DNA from: DASUTB01 sp036374835
GTDB lineage: Bacteria; Actinomycetota; Actinomycetes; Jiangellales; Jiangellaceae
Assembly (NCBI GenBank): GCA_036374835.1
Contig: DASUTB010000001.1
Span: forward strand, 1 to 64,000
DNA length: 64,000 nt
Direction: 5' to 3'
Shown: piece after piece, positions 54,005 to 62,556 of the stretch
Numbering within the stretch: the first letter of the stretch is position 1
Layout: every line of letters starts with the position of its first letter
Made by a program: the position numbers and the translations under genes
Notes under the pieces: model-generated
The model's database searches: none
What the model was told of the DNA's origin: nothing
The model's input: only the letters and a program-made list of their open reading frames with translations

Positions 54005-56132
54005 GCACGACATATAGACGGCGCAGCCCACGTGGTTCGGCGGCCACGATGCGCGACGGCTCCACTACGACGACATGGTCGAACTCCAGGCCCTTGGCCA
54101 ATGTCGCGGGAACGACGGTCAGGCGCGCGTCCTCGTCGGACGGCAACACGAGATGTGCGAGGCCTTCGCTCGTGAGCAGCGCCGTCACGTCCCCGATCTG
54201 GTCGTCCGCGGCGATCACGCCCACCGAGCCGGGCCGGTCGAGCGCGGCACGCACGTGTTCGATCACGTCGCCGGCGTCGAGGCTGCGGGTGGGGACGACG
54301 TCCAACTCCCCGGGGTTGGACCGCACAGGTACCGGAGGTTCGATGCCCGGAGCTATCTCCGGCAACAGCGGTGCGGCGAACTCGACGACCGCGGCGGGGA
54401 CGCGGTACCCGTTGCGCAGTACTTCCAGGTGCGCCTCGGCGACTCCGAGGTGACCGAGCGCCTCGTCCCACGACGGTGTCGCCCACGGTGTCGTGCCCTG
54501 GGCGATGTCACCGAGCACCGTCGCCGAGCCCCGCGCGGCGCGTCGTCCCACCGCGCGTAGCTCCATCGGCGAGAGGTCCTGCGCCTCGTCCAGCACGACG
54601 TGCCCGACGCCGGGTGTGCGCTCGACGGCGCCGCGCGCTTCGTCGATGAGTACCGCGTCGGCATGCGTCCAGCGGGCCGACTTGGGACCACGAGCGGGAC
54701 GCTGCCAGAGCAGCGCCCGCTGCTCGTCGGGCCCGAGGATGCCGTCGGCCGCAGTTGCGAGAAAATCGGCATCGCCGAGCAGGCGCATGACGAGCCGCAC
54801 CGGGTCGACGGCGGGCCACACGGCGTCGACGTAGTCCTTGACCGGTTTGGACCTGGCGATGGTGTTCTGTACCCGGTCGTCGGTGATCTCGCCGGACGCC
54901 TCCATCCGCAGCAGCACGAGATGCGCGAGCCGCTGGGCGAGCAGCGATCGTCCGGTTCCGTAGCCGTCGCCGCGCTCGCGGAGTGCGTTGACGGTGTCGG
55001 CGATGCGATGCGCGGGGACCCGCCATGTCCGCGAGCCGCGTGGCACGACCAGCGTCTCCTCCGGGGCTGTGAGGTGACCCCAGACCGCACGCCGGATGAC
55101 TTCGGCGAGTCGCGCGTCCCCTTTGAGGGCCGCAACGTCCGGCGGTTCGGTGGCGATGACGGGCACGCGGTACGACCCGCCGGCCCGCCCCGAACCGCCG
55201 GCGGCTCGGCCGTCCACCAGTTCGGCGACGGTCACCTGACGGACGTCCAACTCGCCGAGCGTCGGAAGCACTTGCCCGATGTAGTGCAGGAACGCGCTGT
55301 TCGGCCCGACGACCAGCACACCGCTGCGGGCCAGTTGCTCACGGTGTGTGTGCAGCAGATACGCCGCACGGTGCAGCCCGACGGCGGTCTTGCCGGTGCC
55401 CGGCGCCCCCTGGACGCAGACGGTCCGGTTCAGGACGGCCCGGACGACCTCGTCCTGCTCGGGCTGGATCGTGGCGACGATGTCGCGCATCGGGCCGACG
55501 CGCGGGCGCTCGATCTCCTCGGTCAGAATGCGGCTCGTGACGTCGTGCTCGCCGGCATCGGTGAGGTGCTCGTCCTCGAACGAGGTGAGCTCGCCATGGT
55601 CGAAGCCGTAGCGGCGGCGTAGGACGAGGCCGTGCGCGTCGCGGCGGGTTGCCCGGTAGAACGCCCGCGAGACGTCCGCTCGCCAGTCGATCACGACCGG
55701 ATCGCCGGCTTCGTCCATCACGTGCCGCCTGCCGATGTAGAAGACCTCGTCGGGACGGTCGATGCGACCGAAGAACAGCGGCAGGCTCGGGTCGTCGGCG
55801 AGCGCCCTGGCGCGCCGGTACAGCGCTTGTTCGAGATAAGCCTGCGAGACCTCGTCGCCGGCACGAGCGGTGAGCGACATGGTGTGCTCGCGCATCCTTC
55901 GCAGGTGCTGGCGCGCTTGGTGAAGGTATTCGCGCTCGGATTCGAGTATCTCGTCCGGTCTTGGCGCGGTCGAAGGCACGGGCGACTCCCGGTGAGGCTC
56001 GGCGGAACAGTCTGAGGCGTTTGATCCGACGGCCCGCGCTTCGATGGCCCGGTCCAGTCGCGAGAGAAGGGCGAATAACTCTAGACGACTCGGCTCGATG
56101 AACTCAACTTCGCGCGGTCTTCTCAACGGCAA
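53922..56132 (-). CDS. HelD/HelR-like ATPase (UvrD superfamily 1)
   Basis: 736 residues. N-terminal coiled-coil (ILESEREYLHQARQHLRRMRE), then SF1 motor: Walker A QGAPGTGKTAVGLHRAAYLL, Walker B VVLDEAQDLSP, motifs LGDIAQGTTPW, VVPATLAKGLEFDHVVVVEP, RRLYVVLTRA. HelD-type proteins pull RNA polymerase off DNA; HelR relatives in actinobacteria give rifamycin tolerance. No rifamycin-associated element found upstream. A shorter start near residue 50 is possible. Confidence 0.85.
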   Translation of the reverse strand: MPLRRPREVEFIEPSRLELFALLSRLDRAIEARAVGSNASDCSAEPHRESPVPSTAPRPDEILESEREYLHQARQHLRRMREHTMSLTARAGDEVSQAYLEQALYRRARALADDPSLPLFFGRIDRPDEVFYIGRRHVMDEAGDPVVIDWRADVSRAFYRATRRDAHGLVLRRRYGFDHGELTSFEDEHLTDAGEHDVTSRILTEEIERPRVGPMRDIVATIQPEQDEVVRAVLNRTVCVQGAPGTGKTAVGLHRAAYLLHTHREQLARSGVLVVGPNSAFLHYIGQVLPTLGELDVRQVTVAELVDGRAAGGSGRAGGSYRVPVIATEPPDVAALKGDARLAEVIRRAVWGHLTAPEETLVVPRGSRTWRVPAHRIADTVNALRERGDGYGTGRSLLAQRLAHLVLLRMEASGEITDDRVQNTIARSKPVKDYVDAVWPAVDPVRLVMRLLGDADFLATAADGILGPDEQRALLWQRPARGPKSARWTHADAVLIDEARGAVERTPGVGHVVLDEAQDLSPMELRAVGRRAARGSATVLGDIAQGTTPWATPSWDEALGHLGVAEAHLEVLRNGYRVPAAVVEFAAPLLPEIAPGIEPPVPVRSNPGELDVVPTRSLDAGDVIEHVRAALDRPGSVGVIAADDQIGDVTALLTSEGLAHLVLPSDEDARLTVVPATLAKGLEFDHVVVVEPSRIVAAEPRGLRRLYVVLTRAVSSLAVVHAQPLPSALRPPAPLR

Positions 56133-56148
56133 TAGACGCCCGTTTGGG

Positions 56149-56179
56149 CGGAGTTATTGCATCTGCTCCGGTTTGCAAT
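56149..56179 (+). promoter_or_regulatory. Shared dyad element, site 1
   Basis: CGGAGTTATTGCATC (56149-56163) includes the left half of ATTGCA-N12-TGCAAT (56156-56161, 56174-56179). It lies 60 bases before dsrE and just outside the helicase-like gene. The 15-base block recurs exactly at site 2 (59139-59153, opposite strand) with the same half-site spacing. Confidence 0.65.
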
Positions 56180-56239
56180 CCATGCGTTCCGGACGGCGTC
56201 TGTGGGGGTGACCGACAATTCGATCCGAAGGGATGGGAC

Positions 56240-56602
56240 ATGAAGAAGGCAGCAGTCAGCCTCACGACCGGAATGGAGGACATCGAGCAGGTGATGGTGG
56301 CGTTCCTCGTGGCCGTCGCCGCGGCCGAGGAGGGACGGCCGACGCAGATGTTCCTCACCAAGGAGGCCGTGCGTCTCCTTCTGCCCGGTGTGGCGGTCGG
56401 TGTCGGCTGCGAGGGTTGCCCGTCGCTGCCCGACCTGATCAAGCGCTACGAGCAGGCCGGCGGGCGGTTCCTGGTGTGCCCGATCTGCTTCAACGCCCGT
56501 CAGCTCGACGAGTCGCAGCTTCCCTCCAACGCGGAGATCGGCGGGACCGTGCCGCTGTGGAAGTGGATCGGCGATGACGGCGCCGTGACGTTCAGCTACT
56601 GA
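56240..56602 (+). CDS. DsrE-family protein with two CxxC pairs
   Basis: 120 residues. DsrE/DsrF-like fold: TTGMEDIEQVMVAFLVAVAAAEEG, FLTKEAVRLLLPG. Cysteines pair as C57-x-x-C60 (GCEGCPSL) and C80-x-x-C83 (VCPICFNA), suggesting persulfide transfer, redox or metal binding. DsrE relatives move sulfur between proteins. ATG 56240 with AAGGG upstream. Shares an upstream element with the methyltransferase/ECF locus, so likely the same regulon. Terminator follows. Confidence 0.87.
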   Translation: MKKAAVSLTTGMEDIEQVMVAFLVAVAAAEEGRPTQMFLTKEAVRLLLPGVAVGVGCEGCPSLPDLIKRYEQAGGRFLVCPICFNARQLDESQLPSNAEIGGTVPLWKWIGDDGAVTFSY

Positions 56603-56619
56603 GCAACCTGAATAGCCGA

Positions 56620-56660
56620 CGGCCGTCGGGTCTCGCCCACGAGCGGGGGCCCGACGGCCG
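56620..56660 (+). terminator. Terminator after the dsrE-like gene
   Basis: 11-bp perfect stem CGGCCGTCGGG (56620-56630) / CCCGACGGCCG (56650-56660), loop 19 bases, tail TTTCGTT. Confidence 0.8.
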
Positions 56661-56703
56661 TTTCGTTCGAGGCAGCACGGAAGCCACCGCGCGGGTGGAT
56701 CTG

Positions 56704-57417
56704 CTATGGCTGTAGTACGACGGGCTCGCCGACCGCCACGTGGCCGGGCTGGACGGTCGATCCGTAGACGCCGAGGCAGCTTTGCCGGTGGCTGGCGATC
56801 GCGCGGAGTACCGCGGGATCGCGGCGGCCGGTGGCCGGGTCGATGGTGACCACGGCGCATCGTTTGTCGCGGGCGTCGATCCGCATCCGCGCGCTGCCGA
56901 TAGTCAGGACGCGCCCGACCCACTCGTCTTCCTGGTACGGCGCCTCGTCGAACGTCTCGATCACCAGGTTCGGTCGGAACCGCAGCACGTTCAGCTCGGT
57001 GCCCAGCGTTTCACCGATGCTCGCAACAGTGCGAGTCGTGATCAGCGACAGTGGCATGGTGTCGAACGTGCCGCGGTCCAGTTTCATCACCCGCACGCCG
57101 GTTCCGAGCTCGGCGGCCAGGGCCGGCTCGGCGACGTCGTATCGGGCACCGGCCGGCGTACGGACGACGACCCTGGACGCGTCCGGGCGTTCCGGCTCGG
57201 CCCAGCACGGGCGATACGCATTCAGGTCGTTTCGCTGCCGCAGCGTCAACCACGGCAGTCCGTTGCCCGGCACATCCGGTCGGACGAACGCCCACCGCCG
57301 GTCTCCAGCCAAGCCGTGCCACGACACGTCCACGTTCTCGACCGGCTCGGCGGCCATCGATTTGACCGGATAACGGAACACCCCCGCAACCCGTCCCACC
57401 AGTGCGCCGTCAACCAT
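56704..57417 (-). CDS. MOSC-domain protein
   Basis: 237 residues: MOSC N-terminal beta-barrel (VFRYPVKSMAAEPVENV, LAGDRRWAFV) and MOSC domain with the conserved cysteine in DARDKRCAVVTIDP. MOSC proteins bind molybdenum cofactor or handle sulfur (molybdenum cofactor sulfurase C-terminus, YiiM, mARC). The cysteine is the presumed sulfur/ligand residue. Ends convergent to the dsrE-like gene; 47 bases from the next minus-strand gene. Confidence 0.9.
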   Translation of the reverse strand: MVDGALVGRVAGVFRYPVKSMAAEPVENVDVSWHGLAGDRRWAFVRPDVPGNGLPWLTLRQRNDLNAYRPCWAEPERPDASRVVVRTPAGARYDVAEPALAAELGTGVRVMKLDRGTFDTMPLSLITTRTVASIGETLGTELNVLRFRPNLVIETFDEAPYQEDEWVGRVLTIGSARMRIDARDKRCAVVTIDPATGRRDPAVLRAIASHRQSCLGVYGSTVQPGHVAVGEPVVLQP

Positions 57418-57464
57418 GGGCTACCCCCGCGCCACATACCGAAGCGGGCCGGTGGATACCGGCA

Positions 57465-58280
57465 TCAGTCGTTTGCCCGCGTCGCGACCGCCGTCAGGTA
57501 TTCGCAGTCGATGGCGACGGTGCCGTCCACCGCCCGGTTCGCTTCACGGGCGTGGCTGACCAGGTCGTCGCGGAACGCGTTCCGGCCGTCCGAGGAGAGT
57601 CGCTCGGCGGCCTTGCGGGTGGGCCCGTAGTGCTCGAGCAGGAAGTCGGCGAAGAACTCGGCCGACGGGAACCGCAGCCGGACCGTATCGGTCTCACCGG
57701 CCAGGTCGGTTACGGCGCCGGCAAAGAGTTCGCGCAGCACGTCGTCGCTGCCCCACCGGGTCGGCGGGCTGGCGCCGGGCGGGGGCGGCGCGTGCCTGCC
57801 GACGATCTTTAGCAGTTGTCCGATGAATCCGTCCGGGGTCCAGTTGACCATGCCGATCCGCCCGCCCGGCCGGCACACCCGGGCGAGCTCGCCGGCCGCC
57901 TTCTGGTGATCCGCAGTGAACATCACGCCGATCGCGGAGAGCACGAAGTCGAACGATCCATCCGGGAATGGAAGCTGCTCCGCGTCCGCCTCCTCGAACG
58001 CAACCTCGAGCCCTTCCGCCGCTGCTCGGTCACGTGCGTCCGCGAGAAGCTCCGGAACGTAGTCGATGCCGGTGACGGCGCAGAACCGTCGCGCCGCCGC
58101 CAGTGCGACGTGACCGGTGCCGGTGGCCACGTCGAGCACTGCCGCCCCAGCGGGCAGGTCGACTGCTTCACAGAGTGCGTCACCCAAGGGGACGGTCAAC
58201 CATGCGACCCTGCGGTAGCTTCCGCTGCTCCACGTAGCGTGCTGGCGCTGTTTGAGTTCGTCCAGCGTGATGGTGCTCAT
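57465..58280 (-). CDS. SAM-dependent methyltransferase (UbiE-like)
   Basis: 271 residues. SAM motif VLDVATGTGHVALAAA, GIDYVPEL, and DFVLSAIGVMFTADH; post-core GRIGMVNWTPDGFIGQ. Small-molecule type (UbiE/COQ5-like). Coupled to the next gene upstream by ATGA, making a two-methyltransferase operon under the site 2 element. Substrate unknown. Confidence 0.88.
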   Translation of the reverse strand: MSTITLDELKQRQHATWSSGSYRRVAWLTVPLGDALCEAVDLPAGAAVLDVATGTGHVALAAARRFCAVTGIDYVPELLADARDRAAAEGLEVAFEEADAEQLPFPDGSFDFVLSAIGVMFTADHQKAAGELARVCRPGGRIGMVNWTPDGFIGQLLKIVGRHAPPPPGASPPTRWGSDDVLRELFAGAVTDLAGETDTVRLRFPSAEFFADFLLEHYGPTRKAAERLSSDGRNAFRDDLVSHAREANRAVDGTVAIDCEYLTAVATRAND

Positions 58281-59056
58281 CGCGAGCCCTCCGTCTTATG
58301 GGCGAGCAGAGTCACACTGCGCACGCCCCACTTCTCGGTGGCGGACGAGGCGCTTTCGGACAGGAAGCGGTAGTCGTTCGCCCGGCCCAGCTCGATCGAC
58401 AGACCGGCCGACTCGATCGCCTTCTGGTACAGGTCGTGCTGCATGGCGCCGCCGATGCAGGCGGCCCACAGCGACGCGTCGCACTTGACGCCTTCTGGCA
58501 GCTGCTCGCTGGTGACGATGTCGGCAAGTGCCAGCCGGCCACCTGGCCGCAGCACCCGTGCGATTTCGGTGAACACGGCCGACTTGTCAGGTGCGAGGTT
58601 GAACACGCCGTTGGAGATCACTACGTCTACCGAGGCGTCGTCCAGGTCGGTGTCCTCGATCCGGCCGCGCCGGAACTCCACGTTGGACGTTCCCGCTCGG
58701 GTCGCCAGCTCGCGGGCCTTGTCCAGTTGGGCGTCCGTCATGTCGATACCGATGACCCGACCGGACTCACCCGCGTGGCGAGCCGCCAGCAAGCTGTCCA
58801 TGCCCGAGCCGCTGCCCAAGTCGAGTACGGTCTCACCCGGCGCGATCGCGGCAAGGTCGAGGAAGTAGCCGACTCCGGCGAACGAGTCGACTGCGCCGGC
58901 AGGGATCGCGTCCAGCTCGGTCGCGGGGTAGCCGAGCCGTTCGGCGAGCTTGCGACCGGTTTCGAAGTGGAACGTACGGTCGGGGTGATGAGCCACCTCC
59001 TCGTACATGTTCTTGACGCGCTGCTCCAGTTCGAGGGTGTCGAGCGTCGTGGTCAT
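58277..59056 (-). CDS. ArsM-like methyltransferase lacking the first cysteine
   Basis: 259 residues. Overall match to arsenite methyltransferase: LGYPATELDAIPAGA, VLDLGSGSGMDSLLAAR, GIDMTDAQLDKARE, VDVVISNGVFNLAPDK, LRPGGRLALADI, and AACIGGAM. ArsM enzymes use cysteines in GLGCGNP, CxxG(A)L and a third site; here the first is Val62 (FAGVGYF) while the CIGGA cysteine remains. Arsenite is thus doubtful as substrate; another thiol-seeking compound or metalloid is possible. First gene of the leftward pair. Confidence 0.83.
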   Translation of the reverse strand: MTTTLDTLELEQRVKNMYEEVAHHPDRTFHFETGRKLAERLGYPATELDAIPAGAVDSFAGVGYFLDLAAIAPGETVLDLGSGSGMDSLLAARHAGESGRVIGIDMTDAQLDKARELATRAGTSNVEFRRGRIEDTDLDDASVDVVISNGVFNLAPDKSAVFTEIARVLRPGGRLALADIVTSEQLPEGVKCDASLWAACIGGAMQHDLYQKAIESAGLSIELGRANDYRFLSESASSATEKWGVRSVTLLAHKTEGSR

Positions 59057-59122
59057 CGTCTCTCACGTCCTTTCGGTCAGGTGGAGATTCCTACCCGCCA
59101 AGACGCCTCCCTCCGGGCAGGT

Positions 59123-59153
59123 ATTGCGCTGCGGCGCGGATGCAATAACTCCG
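59123..59153 (-). promoter_or_regulatory. Shared dyad element, site 2
   Basis: ATTGCG-N12-TGCAAT (59123-59128, 59141-59146); the minus strand reads CGGAGTTATTGCATC (59153-59139), identical to site 1. Sits in the 133-base gap between the ArsM-like gene (83 bases away) and the ECF sigma gene (37 bases away), so it may control both. Confidence 0.65.
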
Positions 59154-59189
59154 GGCCCGGTGTCGTCTATAGGGTTTGGGAGGACTCTG

Positions 59190-59807
59190 ATGGCCGGGAC
59201 CGGACAAGGTGTTGCCGTGACAGGTGTGCAGGAGGCGCGCAGCCGCGAGGCGTTTCAGGCGCTGGCTCGCGCCGAGTTACCGCGGTTGCTCGCGCTCGCC
59301 CGCCGGCTGTGCAGCGGCGACGCCGAAGATCTGGTGCAGGAGGCACTGCTGCGCGGCTACCGCTCCTACCCGAGCCTGGACGACGACCGGGCCGCGGGCG
59401 GCTGGCTCCGGACCATCTTGGTCAACGTGCATCGGGACCGGATGCGCCAGTGCGCACGTAAGTTCGAGGAGCTACCGGTCGCCGATCCGGACAGCTTCTC
59501 CCTCTACCGGAGGATCGCGGACGAAGACCCGCTTCCGTATTCCGACACACTGCATCTGGATTTCCTGCATGCGTTCAGCAAGGAGGACGTCCGGCAGGTG
59601 TTGTTGCGGCTGCCGCAGATGTATCGCGTGCCGCTGGTTCTGTGCCATATGGCCGGGTACGCGACCAAGGAGGTCGCCCGGGAGTACGAGCTGCCGCTGG
59701 GTACGGTGCTGGCCCGACTGCACCGTGGCCGAAAGGCATTTGAACGCGAGATGTGGTCGTACGCCGAGCAGAACGGGCTGCTCAAGTCGGGAGGGCATGA
59801 TGCCTGA
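59190..59807 (+). CDS. ECF-family RNA polymerase sigma factor
   Basis: 205 residues. Sigma region 2 (DAEDLVQEALLRGYRSYPSL, GGWLRTILVNVHRDRMR) and region 4 (VRQVLLRLPQMYRVPLVLCHMAGYATKEVAREYELPLGTV, cited in parts) with LHRGRKAFE. GGGAGG precedes ATG 59190. The stop overlaps the anti-sigma start. Directs polymerase to its regulon, possibly through the shared CGGAGTTATTGCATC element. Confidence 0.92.
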   Translation: MAGTGQGVAVTGVQEARSREAFQALARAELPRLLALARRLCSGDAEDLVQEALLRGYRSYPSLDDDRAAGGWLRTILVNVHRDRMRQCARKFEELPVADPDSFSLYRRIADEDPLPYSDTLHLDFLHAFSKEDVRQVLLRLPQMYRVPLVLCHMAGYATKEVAREYELPLGTVLARLHRGRKAFEREMWSYAEQNGLLKSGGHDA

Positions 59808-60036
59808 CAAGTCGCACCTGATCCCATGCGACGAAGCCGTCCAACAACTGTGGGCATATCTGGACGGCGCCGCGCCCAACCACGCGGCGGTCGAGGCGCA
59901 CTTGACGTGGTGCCGCCGGTGCTGCGGCGAGATGGAGTTCGTCGAGTACCTTCGGGGCATGTTGGCCTCGCAGGCTACGGAGGAAATTCCCCCGCAGGTG
60001 ACCCAGAGGCTGGAAAGATTCATCGAGGAGCTCTGA
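59800..60036 (+). CDS. Zinc-type anti-sigma factor (ZAS)
   Basis: 78 residues, too short for easy calling. Motif H34-x3-C38-x2-C41 (HLTWCRRC) is the zinc-binding HX3CX2C of redox-sensing anti-sigma factors such as RsrA; C10 may be an extra ligand. No membrane helix, so cytoplasmic. Overlaps the sigma gene. ATG 59800 has GGGAGG five bases upstream; ATG 59797 is in the same frame. Likely releases the sigma factor on thiol or metal stress. Confidence 0.88.
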   Translation: MPDKSHLIPCDEAVQQLWAYLDGAAPNHAAVEAHLTWCRRCCGEMEFVEYLRGMLASQATEEIPPQVTQRLERFIEEL

Positions 60037-60042
60037 GACACA

Positions 60043-60846
60043 ATGACCCACGACCTGCTGCACCAGGACGAGGTCCGCACTGCTGTACGAGATACGTACT
60101 CGGCGATACCCACCGGCGGCGGCGAGGAGCTGACCCGGCGCTTGTACAACGCCGACGAGCTGGCCGAACTACCCGCCGGCGCGGTCAGCTGGGCGCTCGG
60201 CGTCGGCAACCCGGTCCGGCAGGCCGGACTCGAACCCGGTCAGACCGTGCTGGACGTCGGCAGCGGCGGCGGGATCGACACCATCCTGGCCGCCCGACGC
60301 GTCGGTCCCACCGGGCGGGTTATCGGGCTGGACATGCTGCCGGAGATGTGTGCCAGGGCCGGAGCCAATGCCCGCGAGGCCGGCGTGGGCGACTGGGTCG
60401 AGTTTCGTCAGACCGAGATGGAGTCAATGCCGCTGGAGGATGCCACCGTGGACGTGGTGATCTCCAACGGCGTCATCAACCTCTCTCCCCGCAAGAGCCG
60501 TGTGCTCTCAGAGATCTACCGTGTGCTCCGTCCCGGTGGCCGGATGTGTGTCGTCGATCTCATCGTGGACGACGACCTGCCGCCGGCCATACTCACGTCA
60601 CCTGCGGCCTGGGCGGGGTGCGTCTCCGGTGCGCTTTCCGAGGAGGTGTTCCGGACCAAGCTGGACAACGTGGGCTTCGAAGACGTGTGGGTCGGCGACC
60701 GGATACCGTTCGGCCTGGACGACGCAGAGTTGTACCCCTTGTTCAGCCCTGAGTTGATCGCGCAGATGCGCGAGTACATTCCGGCCGACCGTCATCACGA
60801 GGTCGCCATCAGCGTCCGGATCACCGCCACTCGTCCCTCTGCGTGA
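60043..60846 (+). CDS. ArsM-like methyltransferase 2 lacking the first cysteine
   Basis: 267 residues. ArsM-type: YNADELAELPAGA, VLDVGSGGGIDTILAARRVG, VIGLDMLPEM, DVVISNGVINLSPRK, LRPGGRMCVVDL, WAGCVSGAL. The first family cysteine (GLGCGNP) is Val54 (LGVGNP); the CVSGAL cysteine is kept. Six bases after the anti-sigma gene, so made under the same control. Possibly a methyltransferase for another metalloid, thiol or selenium compound. Confidence 0.87.
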   Translation: MTHDLLHQDEVRTAVRDTYSAIPTGGGEELTRRLYNADELAELPAGAVSWALGVGNPVRQAGLEPGQTVLDVGSGGGIDTILAARRVGPTGRVIGLDMLPEMCARAGANAREAGVGDWVEFRQTEMESMPLEDATVDVVISNGVINLSPRKSRVLSEIYRVLRPGGRMCVVDLIVDDDLPPAILTSPAAWAGCVSGALSEEVFRTKLDNVGFEDVWVGDRIPFGLDDAELYPLFSPELIAQMREYIPADRHHEVAISVRITATRPSA

Positions 60847-60956
60847 TCGGCGAGACCACCTCAGAGATGCACCGGCCATGACCGGTGCCGCGACGTCCCA
60901 AGTTTCGGCACCCCTGTGTCCGACGCGCGATGGTAACGCGTCGAATAATGACCGGC

Positions 60957-61463
60957 ATGAACCTGGACCCGCTGGACCGGCGCATCATGGCCGTGCTCGC
61001 CACGGACGCGAGGATGAGCTTCGCCGAGATCGGAGACACGGTCGGGCTGTCCGCGTCCGCCGTCAAACGGCGGGTGGATCGGATGCGCACGTCCGGAGCG
61101 ATCATGGGCTACACCGCGGTCTTCGATCCGGGCGCGCTGGGCTGGAACACCGAGGCCTACGTCGAGATCTACTGCAAGCACGCGACGCCGCCGGCACGCA
61201 TCGCAGAGGCGGTCGGCCGTCACCCCGAGGTCGTGGGCGCCATGACCGTGACCGGCGACGCAGACGCTCTGCTGCGGATCCGTGCCGCTGACATCCGGCA
61301 CTTCGAAGAAGTTCTGGAGCGGATCCGGGTGGAGCCTTTCATTCTCAAGACGAGTAGTTCGGTCGTCCTGTCACAGCTAATCGACCGCGTCGGGGACACC
61401 GCGGATCACGACGGAATCGGTGCGCGAAACGAAACGCCGCAAAGCCCGGTGAACACGCAGTAA
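60957..61463 (+). CDS. Lrp/AsnC-family transcriptional regulator
   Basis: About 168 residues. HTH LDPLDRRIMAVLATDARMSFAEIGDTVGLSASAVKRRVDRM (in parts), then the RAM domain (AYVEIYCKHATPPARIAEAVG, GAMTVTGDADALLRIRAADIRHFEEVL). ATG 60957 chosen; ATG 60948 also fits. Upstream of an arginine-hydrolase-like gene, so probably an amino-acid-sensing regulator of it. The stop lies in CGCAGTAAAGC, which resembles the tail of the dispersed repeat. Confidence 0.92.
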   Translation: MNLDPLDRRIMAVLATDARMSFAEIGDTVGLSASAVKRRVDRMRTSGAIMGYTAVFDPGALGWNTEAYVEIYCKHATPPARIAEAVGRHPEVVGAMTVTGDADALLRIRAADIRHFEEVLERIRVEPFILKTSSSVVLSQLIDRVGDTADHDGIGARNETPQSPVNTQ

Positions 61464-61612
61464 AGCGTCGGCTCGGCGCAACATCTGCGCACGCGGTCGA
61501 ATCACCGTCGCTTCTAGCATTGCCGTGCAGGCGGCGTGCCCAGATCTCGGTCTCGGCGCGCCGCCTTCGCAAGTCTGAACGCTCCCTGCTGATGCCGTCG
61601 AGGAGGTCGATC

Positions 61613-62410
61613 GTGCCGCGTCGTCGCTACCTGATGTGTCGTCCCACGTATTTCGAGGTGTCGTACGCGATCAATCCGTGGATGGACCCGAATACTCCGG
61701 TGGACGGTGCTACGGCGCTGGCCCAGTGGGACGAGCTCAAGACGATCTACGAGCGGCTCGGGCATACCGTCGAGCTGATCGATCCGCTGCCGGGTCAGCC
61801 CGACATGGTGTTCGCCGCCAACGGCGCCCTCGTCGTCGGCGGCAAGGTATTCGGCGCCGCGTTCAAGAACCCGGAGCGGGCGGACGAGGCGCCGGCGTTC
61901 CGATCGTGGTTCGCGGGGGCAGGGTTCATAGACATTCACACGCCGAAGAACGTCAACGAGGGCGAGGGCGACTTCGCGGTCGTCGGCGACGCAGTCCTGG
62001 CCGGCACGGGCTTTCGCACCGATCACGGCGCACACCTCGAAGCGCAGGAGTTCCTCGGCCGGCCGGTGACCTCCTTGCAGCTGGTGGATCCGCACTTCTA
62101 CCACCTCGACACGGCGCTGTTCGTGCTCGATGACACCAACGTGGCGTACTACCCGGCTGCGTTCTCCGAAGGCAGCCAGGCGGTGCTGCGCCAGCTCTTC
62201 CCGGACGCGGTGATCGCCACCGAGGCCGACGCATACGCATTCGGCTTGAACTCGGTATCGGACGGCCGCCACGTAGTGGTCGAGTCCGGCGCGGCCGACC
62301 TGATCGCGGCGCTGGGCGAGCACGGCTATGAGGCGCTGCCGATCGACATGTCCGAGCTGCGCAAGTCCGGCGGGGGACCGAAATGCTGCACCCAGGAGAT
62401 CCGTGTCTAG
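61613..62410 (+). CDS. Dimethylarginine dimethylaminohydrolase-like amidinotransferase-fold protein
   Basis: 265 residues. Pentein fold: YLMCRPTYFEVSYAINPWMD, DMVFAANGALVVGG, NEGEGDFAVVG, YHLDTALFVLDD, and catalytic cysteine near the end (GGGPKCCTQEIR). Family hydrolyses dimethylarginine or citrulline-like guanidines to citrulline plus amine. GTG 61613 has AGGAGG six bases before. Behind an Lrp regulator, a common arrangement in actinobacteria with arginine catabolism. Confidence 0.9.
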   Translation: MPRRRYLMCRPTYFEVSYAINPWMDPNTPVDGATALAQWDELKTIYERLGHTVELIDPLPGQPDMVFAANGALVVGGKVFGAAFKNPERADEAPAFRSWFAGAGFIDIHTPKNVNEGEGDFAVVGDAVLAGTGFRTDHGAHLEAQEFLGRPVTSLQLVDPHFYHLDTALFVLDDTNVAYYPAAFSEGSQAVLRQLFPDAVIATEADAYAFGLNSVSDGRHVVVESGAADLIAALGEHGYEALPIDMSELRKSGGGPKCCTQEIRV

Positions 62411-62556
62411 CCACGAATCGGGTCGGAGGAGCTGCTGAGCGCTCGGTAGCCGGATTGCTTCGGCGCGATGTCGATTTGCGGGCGGTCGCATTCGTAGTGG
62501 TGGTGAGAGGGCGCCATCGGGGCGTCCGGCAGATCGCGGAAGGAGATCGTGTCGAC

